DNA of 64,000 nucleotides from Ktedonosporobacter rubrisoli (GCF_004208415.1 NZ_CP035758.1:5146001-5210000), one strand, 5' to 3'. Shown: positions 42,841 to 52,545, numbered from the stretch's first letter. Notes: generated by a model from the sequence alone, not told the origin. Program-made: numbers and translations.

Positions 42841-45568
42841 GTGTGGAGAGAGGCAGCAAGAAAAGATTTTTGAAGGGATGAAACAGCAAGGGTTACGAGA
42901 AGACAAAACAGCAGTAAACATCTATTACGTGTACGCTGCAGAGGACGAAAAGTACTGTCAGAAGTTCGACAAGCACTTGAGTGCATTGCAGCGTAACAAT
43001 AGCATTACCTCCTGGTACCGAAATAAGATACCAGCAGGAGGTAATTTATATGTAGAGCGCAAAGCGCACCTCGCAAGCTCGCAACTTTTTCTGCTGTTCA
43101 TCAGCCCTGACCTTCTCACTCTAGATAAGTCTTTTCGTCAAGAATGGGACCTCGCACTTCAACGACACGAGGCTAGCGAGGCTTGCATTATTCCTATCTT
43201 GCTCCGGCCTTGCGATTGGGAGGCCGATTCCCAATTATCTTGCTTACAACCACTACCACGAAACCGTAGATTTGTCACGCAGTGGAAAAATAGGGATGAG
43301 GCTTTCGTCCAAATCGCTGAAGAATTGCGTTCTCTTATCGAAGATATGCAACAGCATAATCTCGTCAATAGGTCAGATTCATCACAGCCTACTTTCTGGA
43401 ATGTTCCTTATTCACGCAATCTTCTCTTCGCAGGACGAGAGCATCTACTTCAACAGATGCATGCTTATTTTAGCAAAAGTATTAATTCGCTTCAGCCTCT
43501 GGCACTGTGTGGCATGGCAGGCATTGGAAAATCACAGCTCGCACTAGAGTATGCACATCGCCATCGCTCAGAGTATCAAGGAATATTTTGGATACAGGCC
43601 GATTCCTCTGAATCGCTTGTGCAGGATTTTATACAGCTCGCCAGATTATTAAAGCTTCCAAATCAGGAAAACCCAAATCAATATGCTATCGTTGAAGCAG
43701 TTAAACATTTTCTTGACACCTACCAACGTTGGCTTCTTATTTTTGATAATGCCGAAGAACTTCAACTCCTAAACACTTTTTTCCCTTTAGAGAAAAGAGG
43801 ACACATTCTTATCACAACTCGCGCTCAGGCAGTCAAACCTCTTGCATATAATATCCAGGTAGAAGCGATGCAGCTAGAAGAAGGTATTAACTTTTTACTC
43901 TCTCGTACAGAAGGACCTCATTCTCTGAATGAAGGCGTTTCTCCTGCTATTTATGGGGCTGCCGCCCAGATTGTACAGGAACTTGGCGGGCTACCTTTAG
44001 CCCTTGATCAGGCAGGAGCATATATCGAAGAAACAGGGTGTGGTATTCACGGATACTTGGACCGTTATCGCACCGCTCCAATCAAATTGTTAAAGCGACG
44101 AGGCACTTTAGTAGCCGATGATCATCCTGACTCGGTAGCACGTACCTTGCTTCTCACACTTAAACAGATTGAACAAATAAACGCCAAGGCAAAAGTAATC
44201 CTTCAGGCTTGCTCTTTCCTACACTCAGATGCAATTCCAGAGGAATTATTTACACACATTGTAACTGATCTGATCACGCTGGACGAAGCCATGGAAATTT
44301 TACGACGCTATTCTTTGCTTCAGCGTAACTCACCAGGCAAAGACCTTTCATTACATCGTCTTGTACAAACTATAGTGAAAGAGGGCATGGACCAAAAGCA
44401 GCAGCAACGACAGGTAAAGAAACTGGTCCAGATTATTTCTACTTTCCTCCCTAGTGCTGAAATTGAGTTTAGCCCTCTTTGCGAACGGTATTTACTCCAT
44501 ATCCGAACACTAATGCCTCTCATAGTGGAATGGAATATTATTAGCTATGAAAGCTATTCTTTACTTGCTAATGTTAGCAGCTATTTATATGTTCATGCTC
44601 AATATGCTGAGGCATTACAATTTTATCATGGAGCTTTCACCATTGGAAAACAGATACTAGGATCAATCCATCCCGATATAGCCACTATTTTAAACAATTT
44701 AGCAGTCATATATGAGACATTTAGGGAATATACTCAAGCATTATCTCTTCAAGAACAAGCTCTCTCTATCCGAGAGCAAATGTTTGAATGGGGCCATCCC
44801 GATATAGCAGGTAGTTTGAATAATCTTGCAGGAATTTACCGTGAAATGGAGCAGTTTGCTCAAGCTTTGCGCTACTATCGATTGGCATTGGCTATGTTTG
44901 AGCGAACTCTAGGACTAGAGCACCCAAACGTAGCACTTATTCTGGATAATCTAGGAGGAGTCTACTATGAACTGGAGCGATATGAAGATGCAATTCCCTT
45001 CGCTCAACGAGCACTCCATATTCGAAAACAGCAGCCAGGTCCGGTACGCCTCGATCTAGCCAAAAGCCTGTGTAACTGTGCCGCAATCTATCGGGCGCAA
45101 GGGCAGTATGAAGATGCGCTTTCCCTCCTTGAGAAGGCCTTAAGCATCTTAGAAGAGGCACTAGGCAGCGAACATCCTGAAATTGCGCAATGCCTGAATC
45201 ATCTTGCTTTGTGTTATCAAGCTCAAGGACAAAAAGAGCGGGCATTACAGCTTTATCATCAAACGATTTCTATATGGCGCAATACTCTAGGACCGCAACA
45301 CCCTACAATGGGAACATTCCTGAGCAACCTGGCAGAACTTTACTTTGAAGAGGGACTATATGAAGAAGCGCTTCCTCTCTTTCAGGAAGCTTTACTTATT
45401 CTAGAATCACATTTAGGAGCAGATCATCCAAGGGCAAAAACAATTCGCCAAATTTGCCTTTTGTTGCAGCTAAAAATGAGGCTCTTTGACATGGACGAAA
45501 TCATCGAAGCACTCCCACCAGACATACTAAAAATGATCAAGCAAGGCAACAAAGACGCTTTTGATTGA
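42821..45568 (+). CDS. TIR-NB-ARC-TPR protein (bacterial NLR-like STAND protein)
   Basis: 915 residues. Residues about 31-180 form a TIR domain (VNIYYVYAAEDEKY, ITSWYRNKIPAGG, LFLLFISPDLL, then FRQEWDLAL with Glu108 as the likely NADase Glu, and IIPILLRPCDWE). An NB-ARC ATPase follows: P-loop GMAGIGKS (231-238), Walker B WLLIFDNAE, GLPLALDQAGAY. From about 590 there are seven or so TPR units of 42 residues. The layout fits an immune or signalling switch in which TPRs sense, the ATPase assembles and TIR consumes NAD. ATG 42821 overlaps the upstream gene; ATG 42878 is an alternative. The reading frame continues past the TGA at 45566 for 24 sensible codons. Confidence 0.85.
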   Translation: MIPFQIKCGERQQEKIFEGMKQQGLREDKTAVNIYYVYAAEDEKYCQKFDKHLSALQRNNSITSWYRNKIPAGGNLYVERKAHLASSQLFLLFISPDLLTLDKSFRQEWDLALQRHEASEACIIPILLRPCDWEADSQLSCLQPLPRNRRFVTQWKNRDEAFVQIAEELRSLIEDMQQHNLVNRSDSSQPTFWNVPYSRNLLFAGREHLLQQMHAYFSKSINSLQPLALCGMAGIGKSQLALEYAHRHRSEYQGIFWIQADSSESLVQDFIQLARLLKLPNQENPNQYAIVEAVKHFLDTYQRWLLIFDNAEELQLLNTFFPLEKRGHILITTRAQAVKPLAYNIQVEAMQLEEGINFLLSRTEGPHSLNEGVSPAIYGAAAQIVQELGGLPLALDQAGAYIEETGCGIHGYLDRYRTAPIKLLKRRGTLVADDHPDSVARTLLLTLKQIEQINAKAKVILQACSFLHSDAIPEELFTHIVTDLITLDEAMEILRRYSLLQRNSPGKDLSLHRLVQTIVKEGMDQKQQQRQVKKLVQIISTFLPSAEIEFSPLCERYLLHIRTLMPLIVEWNIISYESYSLLANVSSYLYVHAQYAEALQFYHGAFTIGKQILGSIHPDIATILNNLAVIYETFREYTQALSLQEQALSIREQMFEWGHPDIAGSLNNLAGIYREMEQFAQALRYYRLALAMFERTLGLEHPNVALILDNLGGVYYELERYEDAIPFAQRALHIRKQQPGPVRLDLAKSLCNCAAIYRAQGQYEDALSLLEKALSILEEALGSEHPEIAQCLNHLALCYQAQGQKERALQLYHQTISIWRNTLGPQHPTMGTFLSNLAELYFEEGLYEEALPLFQEALLILESHLGADHPRAKTIRQICLLLQLKMRLFDMDEIIEALPPDILKMIKQGNKDAFD

Positions 45569-45643
45569 GCTTTAGATGCGCTTCCAACTTTGGAGAGAAA
45601 TATTGTAGTCGAGGCAATGCATGCATTGTATGAATTAGAATAA
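45566..45643 (+). other. In-frame TGA followed by 24 coherent codons
   Basis: After TGA 45566-45568 the same frame reads ALDALPTLERNIVVEAMHAL and then YELE before TAA at 45641-45643. The extension matches the style of the preceding IIEALPPDILKMIKQGN, so the stop may be a recent nonsense change (TGG to TGA), readthrough or an error. Confidence 0.55.
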
Positions 45644-45694
45644 GCTGAAGAGGAATCCCCAAGAACATACAGGGCATGAGAAAGGGAAAAGCAT

Positions 45695-46114
45695 ATGGCA
45701 GATTGGACAGTGGATATGATACAGCGAATAATAATAAATCCTTTTTATACCATTACGTTTGCTTCTCAGCTCACATTCGATCATATCCCCTCAATAAACG
45801 AAACAATATGGATACAAACAAACGCATCGCTTATACAGCAGAATGGCGCAGAAATTTGGCTGACACAACTGCTTGATATACTAGAAGGAAATTCTGCGGC
45901 TGAGGACGATCCTATCAACCCCTTTAATGCTATTAATATTGATTCCACAAACGCTATAGAGCACCCGCCATTGATAACAAAAGAAGTATGGATAATGGCG
46001 AATGTGGGATTGATAAAGGAAATGGGGGTGAACAACTGGCTTAAACAACTATTAGATGTCCTGGTGGGTGACATTGTGACAGGTGATCATCTCGGCTTCA
46101 GCGAACCCATTTAG
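45695..46114 (+). CDS. Small protein made of two copies of one domain
   Basis: 139 residues. AGAAAGGG lies before ATG 45695. Residues about 15-66 and 74-127 are two copies of one unit: both run INPF-x-x-I-x-x, then I-x(3-4)-W-I-x-x-N-x-x-LI and W-L-x-QLLD-L-x-G. The first copy holds IWIQTNASLIQQNGAEIWL, the second VWIMANVGLIKEMGVNNWL. The family is not recognised. It starts about 50 bp after the extended end of the TIR gene on the same strand and shares its low G+C, so it may belong to the same unit. Confidence 0.6.
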   Translation: MADWTVDMIQRIIINPFYTITFASQLTFDHIPSINETIWIQTNASLIQQNGAEIWLTQLLDILEGNSAAEDDPINPFNAINIDSTNAIEHPPLITKEVWIMANVGLIKEMGVNNWLKQLLDVLVGDIVTGDHLGFSEPI

Positions 46115-46358
46115 ACTAACCAACTAACTCATCAAAAATCAAGAAAAAAGTGAAGGGAAAGACAGATCATCCACGTTGATAAACAGCAGGGGGAGCAAGC
46201 GAAGGAACGCGATCTGCGCGCGAAATTCTTCAGAATTACGGTATAGCTTGACACAAACTCCACACTCTATCCTTCGCTACTCTTCCATCGCGCTCGTGTA
46301 AATATGGCTCCCTGACACTGGCAGGATAGATATGTTGGAAGATCATAGGTTTTCATAC
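46115..46358. other. Intergenic spacer at the end of the accessory block
   Basis: No gene, repeat or terminator-like hairpin is clear here. Confidence 0.4.
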
Positions 46359-46387
46359 TTGACAGTTACAGTGTCACTGTCTATAAT
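46359..46387 (+). promoter_or_regulatory. Consensus promoter with MerR-type dyad, leaderless
   Basis: TTGACA (46359-46364), 17-bp spacer, TATAAT (46382-46387). The spacer holds ACAGTG-T-CACTGT (46368-46380) and an outer GACAGT/ACTGTC pair. The expected start point falls on ATG 46394. MerR-activated promoters usually have 19-20 bp spacers, so the dyad here suggests autorepression. Confidence 0.8.
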
Positions 46388-46393
46388 ATTGCT

Positions 46394-46960
46394 ATGAAGG
46401 ATGATGAGCAGCACTGGACAATCGAGGAACTTGCTGAAGAGGTCAATATACCGATTCGCACCATACGCTACTATATTAGCGAAGGCTTGCTACCAGGTCC
46501 ATACGCGCGTGGGAAGGCCGCGACGTATGATGAAGTACATCTGTTCAGGTTGCGTTTAATTCGGCTACTTTCCCAACAACGTATGCCGCTTGCACAAATG
46601 CGCTCACTCCTGGCAAATCTTACTTTGCCCGAGCTGCAAACTCTTCTGGCAGAGGAAGAACAACGAGCAGCTGAACTGCAACACGATGTACAACAGCCGC
46701 CTCCAAAGGAGTACATAGCAAAGTTGTTACAAAATGCCCGAACCGCACGGCAGACCTATGCTCAACATAGCCCAATCAGGCAATTACGCGAGGCTCCTCA
46801 GCCCGCTCCTACAGCAGAGCGCTGGCAGCGTTGGCAACTGGCTCCTGGCATTGAATTGCATATCAGATCCGATGCTGAGGATCAACAACGCGGCCTGCTT
46901 GAGCGGATCTTTCACGCCGCTGGCATGATCTACAAAAGTACCCGGGATCACAACGTATAA
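46394..46960 (+). CDS. MerR family transcriptional regulator
   Basis: 188 residues. The MerR winged helix is at about 8-75 (WTIEELAEEVNIPIRTIRYYISEGLLPGPYARGKAATYDEVHLFRLRLIRLL). A coiled region follows, and the C-terminal part (RWQRWQLAPGIELHIRSD) looks like a small effector or dimer module. The ATG is at the predicted transcription start, so the mRNA is probably leaderless. The VWA gene 160 bp downstream is a likely target or operon partner. Confidence 0.85.
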   Translation: MKDDEQHWTIEELAEEVNIPIRTIRYYISEGLLPGPYARGKAATYDEVHLFRLRLIRLLSQQRMPLAQMRSLLANLTLPELQTLLAEEEQRAAELQHDVQQPPPKEYIAKLLQNARTARQTYAQHSPIRQLREAPQPAPTAERWQRWQLAPGIELHIRSDAEDQQRGLLERIFHAAGMIYKSTRDHNV

Positions 46961-47119
46961 AGAGGGAGGAAGAGCGTAATGCATCTAGCTCTCCTCAATT
47001 AGATGGTTCAAATAAATTTCGCAGAGGAAGAAAAACTTCATTTTGTATCTCGCCTTTGGCAGGGCCAGGGATGCTCTGAACAATATGTCTCTCACAAGAA
47101 GAAAGGCGGTCATGTAAAA

Positions 47120-48451
47120 ATGGAATATAGACCAGATACAAGCAATATGCAGGCTACCACACCATCCCTCACTCTGAACGCTCGACCGGAGCGCCACTTT
47201 ATTCACCCTCATGGATGTTGCCGCTTTGTCGCTTTCCACATCCACGTTGCTTGCCCTCCTGCAGACCCGAAGACAAAGCGACCTCCTTTGGAACTGGCCT
47301 TAGTGCTGGATCGCAGCGGCTCTATGTCCGGCGAGAAATTGCAAACTGCCAAACGCGCGGTGCTCACGCTCCTTGATAGACTTACCCCACGTGATCGCGT
47401 CTCTGTCGTCGTTTTCGATAATGCTATAGATATTGTGCAGCCGCTCAATGCGGTTACTCCTGGCTTCAAGCTCAAGGTACGCAATGCCTTGCGGGCGATT
47501 CAGGCTCGGGCCAGCACGGCTCTACACGAAGGTTGGTTGACCGGTTGCGATACGCTTGCCGCAACCGCTGACAGTTCAGAGGACCATGGACTGGCGCGTT
47601 GCTTCCTGCTTACCGATGGTATTGCCAATGTAGGTGTGACTGATCCCGAACAGATTGCCAGCGAGGCAGCGGGGATACGCGAACACGCAGCAATCTCGAC
47701 CAGCACCTTTGGCATTGGCCTTGACTATAACGAACTGCTCCTTGGCCCGATGGCGGTCGCTGGCGGCGGACAATTCCATCATCTACGCACATCTGAAGAG
47801 ATCGTCAACACATTTACCGGCGAGCTGGAAGGTTTATTTTCGGTCGCGGCACGCCAGGTTCGTCTTGAAATTGAGGCCGATCCCGGCATAAACACCGAGC
47901 TCCTCAGCTCCTATTGGATGCGCTCTATGTCCTCACGCCCGCAGAGCTGGTCTATTGCCATCGGAGATCTCCAGAGAGACGAAGATAGGCAAGTAATTGC
48001 CCAGATCTACCTTCCTGCTCAGGATAGACAAGAGCAGCAAGTCCTACGCACGCGCCTGGCCTGGCACATAGGGGACGTCGAGTATCATACCGCCTGGCAA
48101 GAGCTCTCTTTCTCGTATGCCGATCCCTCCACCTGTGACGCTGAAGCGCGCGATGCCCAGGTGATACATTGGGCTGGCTGGCATCAGGCGGATCGGGCCC
48201 GCCGCGAAACTGTTGCGCGCAATAACCGCGGCGATATAGATGGCGCACGTAAGTATCTTAAACAGGAGATGCAGCAAATCAAGCAGTATGGCTATGACGA
48301 TAAGGAATTACTTGACGAAATTGCTGAACTTGGTAGCCTGCGCCAAGAGCTGGCACACGCACCTATGAGCCCTGACTTGGCCAAAGAGCAGTATTATAGG
48401 CAGCAGCTTCGCTCGCGCGGCCAGGCAGATTATCGCACACCCGAGGAATAA
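47120..48451 (+). CDS. von Willebrand factor A domain protein
   Basis: About 443 residues. The VWA domain at about 58-235 has a complete metal site: LVLDRSGSMSG (DxSxS), the Thr loop region and FLLTDGIANVGV. A beta-rich domain and a helical tail (ARKYLKQEMQQIKQYGYDDKELL) follow. There is no signal peptide. ATG 47120 is preferred; an upstream ATG at 47003 would add 39 residues with no ribosome binding site. It lies downstream of the MerR gene on the same strand. It probably mediates protein interactions in the cytoplasm. Confidence 0.8.
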   Translation: MEYRPDTSNMQATTPSLTLNARPERHFIHPHGCCRFVAFHIHVACPPADPKTKRPPLELALVLDRSGSMSGEKLQTAKRAVLTLLDRLTPRDRVSVVVFDNAIDIVQPLNAVTPGFKLKVRNALRAIQARASTALHEGWLTGCDTLAATADSSEDHGLARCFLLTDGIANVGVTDPEQIASEAAGIREHAAISTSTFGIGLDYNELLLGPMAVAGGGQFHHLRTSEEIVNTFTGELEGLFSVAARQVRLEIEADPGINTELLSSYWMRSMSSRPQSWSIAIGDLQRDEDRQVIAQIYLPAQDRQEQQVLRTRLAWHIGDVEYHTAWQELSFSYADPSTCDAEARDAQVIHWAGWHQADRARRETVARNNRGDIDGARKYLKQEMQQIKQYGYDDKELLDEIAELGSLRQELAHAPMSPDLAKEQYYRQQLRSRGQADYRTPEE

Positions 48452-48567
48452 TGTAGCGGCAATCGTTGCAGCGATGCAGAAAGAAAGCTAAAGGTAGCCC
48501 TTCAGAGATAGGCAGGATAGCAATACATAACAGAGAAGCTGTAAGCCGGGACGCTTTCGCGCTCAGC

Positions 48568-49425
48568 TCAGGCCTTATCCACAATGTCATAGGCTCGAGC
48601 TAAGAGAGCTGCCATATTCTGTCCACGTATGCTAAAAGGAGCATCTCCCAACCTTTTGAGCACAGCTTTATCTATGTGCGGCGCCGAAGGATCTATCGTG
48701 AAAGTATCCAGGCCTTCTCCTGCCTGCCAGAACGTATCCAGGCTCACTTCAAGTAAGGCCTCTTCTGTAGCTGGAGCTGCGAGGGAATCGGTATCTGCAG
48801 TCTCTTCAACCTGGGGCATTGCTGTACGTTTCTCTCTCAGGGCCTGGATAATAGCTTCTTTGCTGCGGCCACGCAACTTGAAGATCAAAAAAGGATCTTC
48901 ATCAAAGCGCTCGGCCAGCAAATAATAGACCGCCGCTATATGTTTGCAGGGATTGGCATAATCGGGACAAGAGCAATCGGTAACCAGATCTTTGGCCAGC
49001 CTGGGAAATAGCGATAGCTTGACAGCATAAAATGCCTCCTCGATGTTGGGAGGCATTTCGCCGGCCAGCAGCTTGGCGGCAAAGATAGCTTGAGCGGCCA
49101 TGGCTTCGATGACTTTCTCCCAATCTTGATCCGTGAGAGGCTGCAAATGGATCTTCACTTTATACGGATGCGGCATTGAGCCCTGCACCTTGGCCCTGAC
49201 CTGTCCTGGCTCGATATCAATCGAGACTACCTGCCCCTGGCGTGCGTATGAACGGCCACGTGTGAGCCGCGAGCCCAGGCTGAAGGATTCCAGAACCTCA
49301 ATCCAGCGCCTTGACCACCACGTTGAGCCAATGGCGCCACGCTCGCTTTTCGCTTTGATCCCATTCTTCGGTTTAAGCGGACGAGGCCGCTCGTAATAAT
49401 CCCAATAGCCATCCCAGCGTCCCAT
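48568..49425 (-). CDS. SWIM zinc-finger protein
   Basis: 285 residues. The SWIM motif is CSCPDYANPCKHIAAVYYLL. The N-terminal part (GSTWWSRRWIEVLESF, RGRSYARQGQVVSIDIEPG) is typical of SWIM proteins encoded beside SNF2 helicases. The gene begins 3 bp after the SNF2 stop, so they are cotranscribed. The motif binds zinc and DNA or protein; the protein is probably a partner of the helicase. Confidence 0.9.
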   Translation of the reverse strand: MGRWDGYWDYYERPRPLKPKNGIKAKSERGAIGSTWWSRRWIEVLESFSLGSRLTRGRSYARQGQVVSIDIEPGQVRAKVQGSMPHPYKVKIHLQPLTDQDWEKVIEAMAAQAIFAAKLLAGEMPPNIEEAFYAVKLSLFPRLAKDLVTDCSCPDYANPCKHIAAVYYLLAERFDEDPFLIFKLRGRSKEAIIQALREKRTAMPQVEETADTDSLAAPATEEALLEVSLDTFWQAGEGLDTFTIDPSAPHIDKAVLKRLGDAPFSIRGQNMAALLARAYDIVDKA

Positions 49426-49428
49426 AGC

Positions 49429-52400
49429 CTATTCTCCTACAGCCTCGCGACTCAGCGCAAACAGCTCTTTCAGCTGAGCCGTTGACATCTCCGTCAGCCA
49501 GCTCTCCCCACTCCCTACAATACTCTCAGCCAGCTCTTTCTTCTTCTCAATCATCATATCAATGCGTTCTTCCAGCGTTCCCACGCAAACAAATTTATGG
49601 ACCTGCACGTTCTTCTGTTGGCCTATGCGAAAAGCTCTATCCGTTGCCTGATTTTCTACGGCCGGATTCCACCAGCGATCAAAGTGAAAAACGTGATTGG
49701 CCGCCGTCAAATTCAGTCCGACGCCGCCAGCTTTCAACGAGAGGATAAAGAGCGGCGCCGCCTGACGGCTCTCCTGGAAGCGCTGGATCATGGCGTCGCG
49801 CTGCTTCTTCGAGGTTCCGCCATGCAGAAAAAGCACCTCACGTCCCAGCGTTTCTTGCAAATACTGGCGCAGCATGGTCCCCATCTCGGCAAATTGACTA
49901 AAAATCAAGGCCTTATCGCCCTCAGCCAGTACTTCCTCCAGCATCTCTTCAAGACGAGCCAGTTTTCCTGAACGCCTGGCCAGATCACTGCCATCTCCCA
50001 TAAACTGGGCAGGATGATTGCATATCTGCTTCAGCCGTAATAGCGTAGAGAGAACCAGTCCTTTACGCTCAATGCCCTCGGCCCGCTCGATCTTCTCAAG
50101 CATCTCTTTGACCACTGCCTCATAGAGCGAAGCTTGCTCCTGCGTAAGGTTACAAAAAACCTTCATCTCCATCTTCTCGGGCAGATCGGAAATAATTGTC
50201 TTATCAGTTTTCAGGCGGCGCAACACAAAGGGCTGTATAAGCCGCTTAAGCACTCCTGCTTGCTGCTTATTATGATAGCGCTCAATCGGAATAATATATC
50301 TAGTGCGGAAATCTTTGTTGGAGCCCATATAACCAGGATTTAAGAATTCCATGATCGACCATAGCTCCGAGAGCCGGTTCTCAACCGGGGTTCCGGTCAG
50401 GGCAATTCTATAATCTGCCTTGAGGCTTTTTATGGCCTGGGTTTGCCGGGCTGCCTCATTCTTAATATTCTGGGCCTCATCAACAACCACATAACCCCAC
50501 TTGAGTGCTGTAAGATGCTCTTTATCCCGTAAAGCCAGCGAGTAGGTAGTAATTACTACTTCATGCTGTTGCGCCTCGCGCGTAAAGGCTTCGCCGGATA
50601 GCCTTTCATGGCCATGATGAACCATTACCTTTAGCGAGGGCGCGAAGCGTTTGAGCTCTCTATGCCAATTGCCCACAATAGACATGGGACAGATAAGCAA
50701 GGCAGGCCCTCGCTGACTTACGCCCTGCTGTGCTGCCAGCTCACGCTCATGGAGCAAGAAGCCAATAAACTCGGCAGTCTTGCCGAGTCCCATATCATCT
50801 GCCAGGCATGCACCAAAGCCAAATTGTCTGAGATAGGCCAACCAGGAAACACCTCTCACCTGGTAAGGGCGCAAGGCACCACTGAAGGTTGCAGGCGTCT
50901 TGAGGGGAACTATTTTCTGATTATCTGAAAGCTTCTCTAGTAGATCTTTGAACCAGCCCTCACCCTCAATCCCAAGCACGGGCAAGCCCAGCTCTGATGT
51001 CTCTTGACCCAGGCCTACACGCAACGCTTCGCCCAGGGCCATATCTCCACTACCACGCTTTTTCTGGAAAAAGCCAATAGCTTTCTCAATCTCTTCGGGT
51101 CGCAGTTCAACCCATTGGCCCCGTACTTTGATGAGAGGCTGCTTGAGCTTGACTAGAGCCTCAAACTCTTCGGCAGTAAGGGTCATATCCCCAATTGAGA
51201 TCGTCCAATCATAGGCCACAAGCCCATCCGGGCCAAGCAAACCGGAACCAATTTTTGCACCAGATGGAGGTTTAATTTTTAATTTGACACCCAGGCGGGC
51301 TGCAGGCTTCTGCCACCAGGTTGGCACCAGTACCCCAAAGCCATTCTGTTCCAGCAGCGGCGCAGATTCGCGCAGAAAGGCATACGCCTGCTCTGTAGAA
51401 AGCTTCAAGCCACGCGGGCGCGCTGTGCGCAGGCTTTTCTCAACCCCGCTGAACAGGCGCGAAGCTCGTCCCAGATCGGCAAGCAAGCGTTCCTGGGGAT
51501 TTTCAAAGGCGTGTTTCAAGAACGTCAGTGTATGCGAACGTTCCTTCCAGACTCTCTCAGCAGGAACCAGCAAACTCAGATCATCATTTGCCTGCAAGTG
51601 AAAACTGAGGTACCAATCTGTTTGCTTCCCCTCCGACTCCTCTGGCAAATCGAGGCGGAAACAGGTACGGAAAGGCGCGGTGACCTCGCTAGCTTTCAGC
51701 TGGTCCAACCAGCCACGCATGCCACCGGCAAACTCTTGCAGTTCCTGGATCGGCGCCTTTAGCGTTGGCTCTGGCGAAGCGAGCGCCTGCAGCCACTGCT
51801 CGGGCAGCGTGCGCGCAGTATTCCGGCCTGAGCGCCTGGCAGGCAGGAGTTCTTTTGCCGCAAGGCTTTCTCGCACGTGAGTATCTATAAGCTGATTGAT
51901 AAATTGTAGCAGCATAGTCTGCGGCAGAGAGGCTTTCTGTTCTGTCCGCGGCAGAAAAGACCAGCAAATCGCGGGCATTAGCACAGCTAGTCGACGCAAG
52001 CGCTCAGTCTCGCTCGTCCCCAGCGCAGCCTCCCAGACTGCTTGCAAGCTCAGCTCGTTCTCCTGCTGTATCTCTCGGAGAGAGGGCATATAGCATTGAC
52101 GGGAAACTAATTCAAAGGCAAAAGCCAGGGCCGTGCGCCAGAAACGTAAGGAGGCGCCAAAGGCCAGGCTACAGGGAGGCTCATCGGGCAAAGCTTCAAA
52201 GAAATCTACTACGGACTGAGCATCCAGGGTCAGAGTGCTCACCTGCCAGGATTTGAAAGCCGTCGCGCGCGCCGTATTGACTTCTTCCAGCACAAGCTCG
52301 GGCGAGGGCAGGGGCTTTTTGGAGCTCGAAGGTAGGCAAAGCGTCAGTTCACCTTCGCTCATAAGCGCAACGGGCAAGTTGTCTACTAACTCATTGAGCG

Positions 52401-52545
52401 CTTCGCGTAACAGCTCTGCAGAGAGAGTAAAGGGATGCCTATTTCCGCGATGTTGGATAGGTGTATGGGAAAAGTGAGAAGACTCAGCCCAGAGATGGAG
52501 CCTGGCCGGAGGGAAATGATCCCATATCGCATGCAAAACTAACAA
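49429..52545 (-). CDS. SNF2-family DEAD/DEAH box helicase
   Basis: 1038 residues. A long N-terminal region (1-560) is followed by the SNF2 ATPase: LADDMGLGKTAEFIGFLL (Walker A), VVVDEAQNIKNEA (Walker B), LTGTPVENRLSELWSIMEFL, and in the second RecA lobe FLHGGTSKKQRDAMIQRFQ and DRAFRIGQ. It remodels DNA-protein complexes using ATP. The start is TTG 52545 with AAGGAG 8 nt upstream. It is the first gene of an operon with the SWIM protein. Confidence 0.9.
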   Translation of the reverse strand: MLVLHAIWDHFPPARLHLWAESSHFSHTPIQHRGNRHPFTLSAELLREALNELVDNLPVALMSEGELTLCLPSSSKKPLPSPELVLEEVNTARATAFKSWQVSTLTLDAQSVVDFFEALPDEPPCSLAFGASLRFWRTALAFAFELVSRQCYMPSLREIQQENELSLQAVWEAALGTSETERLRRLAVLMPAICWSFLPRTEQKASLPQTMLLQFINQLIDTHVRESLAAKELLPARRSGRNTARTLPEQWLQALASPEPTLKAPIQELQEFAGGMRGWLDQLKASEVTAPFRTCFRLDLPEESEGKQTDWYLSFHLQANDDLSLLVPAERVWKERSHTLTFLKHAFENPQERLLADLGRASRLFSGVEKSLRTARPRGLKLSTEQAYAFLRESAPLLEQNGFGVLVPTWWQKPAARLGVKLKIKPPSGAKIGSGLLGPDGLVAYDWTISIGDMTLTAEEFEALVKLKQPLIKVRGQWVELRPEEIEKAIGFFQKKRGSGDMALGEALRVGLGQETSELGLPVLGIEGEGWFKDLLEKLSDNQKIVPLKTPATFSGALRPYQVRGVSWLAYLRQFGFGACLADDMGLGKTAEFIGFLLHERELAAQQGVSQRGPALLICPMSIVGNWHRELKRFAPSLKVMVHHGHERLSGEAFTREAQQHEVVITTYSLALRDKEHLTALKWGYVVVDEAQNIKNEAARQTQAIKSLKADYRIALTGTPVENRLSELWSIMEFLNPGYMGSNKDFRTRYIIPIERYHNKQQAGVLKRLIQPFVLRRLKTDKTIISDLPEKMEMKVFCNLTQEQASLYEAVVKEMLEKIERAEGIERKGLVLSTLLRLKQICNHPAQFMGDGSDLARRSGKLARLEEMLEEVLAEGDKALIFSQFAEMGTMLRQYLQETLGREVLFLHGGTSKKQRDAMIQRFQESRQAAPLFILSLKAGGVGLNLTAANHVFHFDRWWNPAVENQATDRAFRIGQQKNVQVHKFVCVGTLEERIDMMIEKKKELAESIVGSGESWLTEMSTAQLKELFALSREAVGE

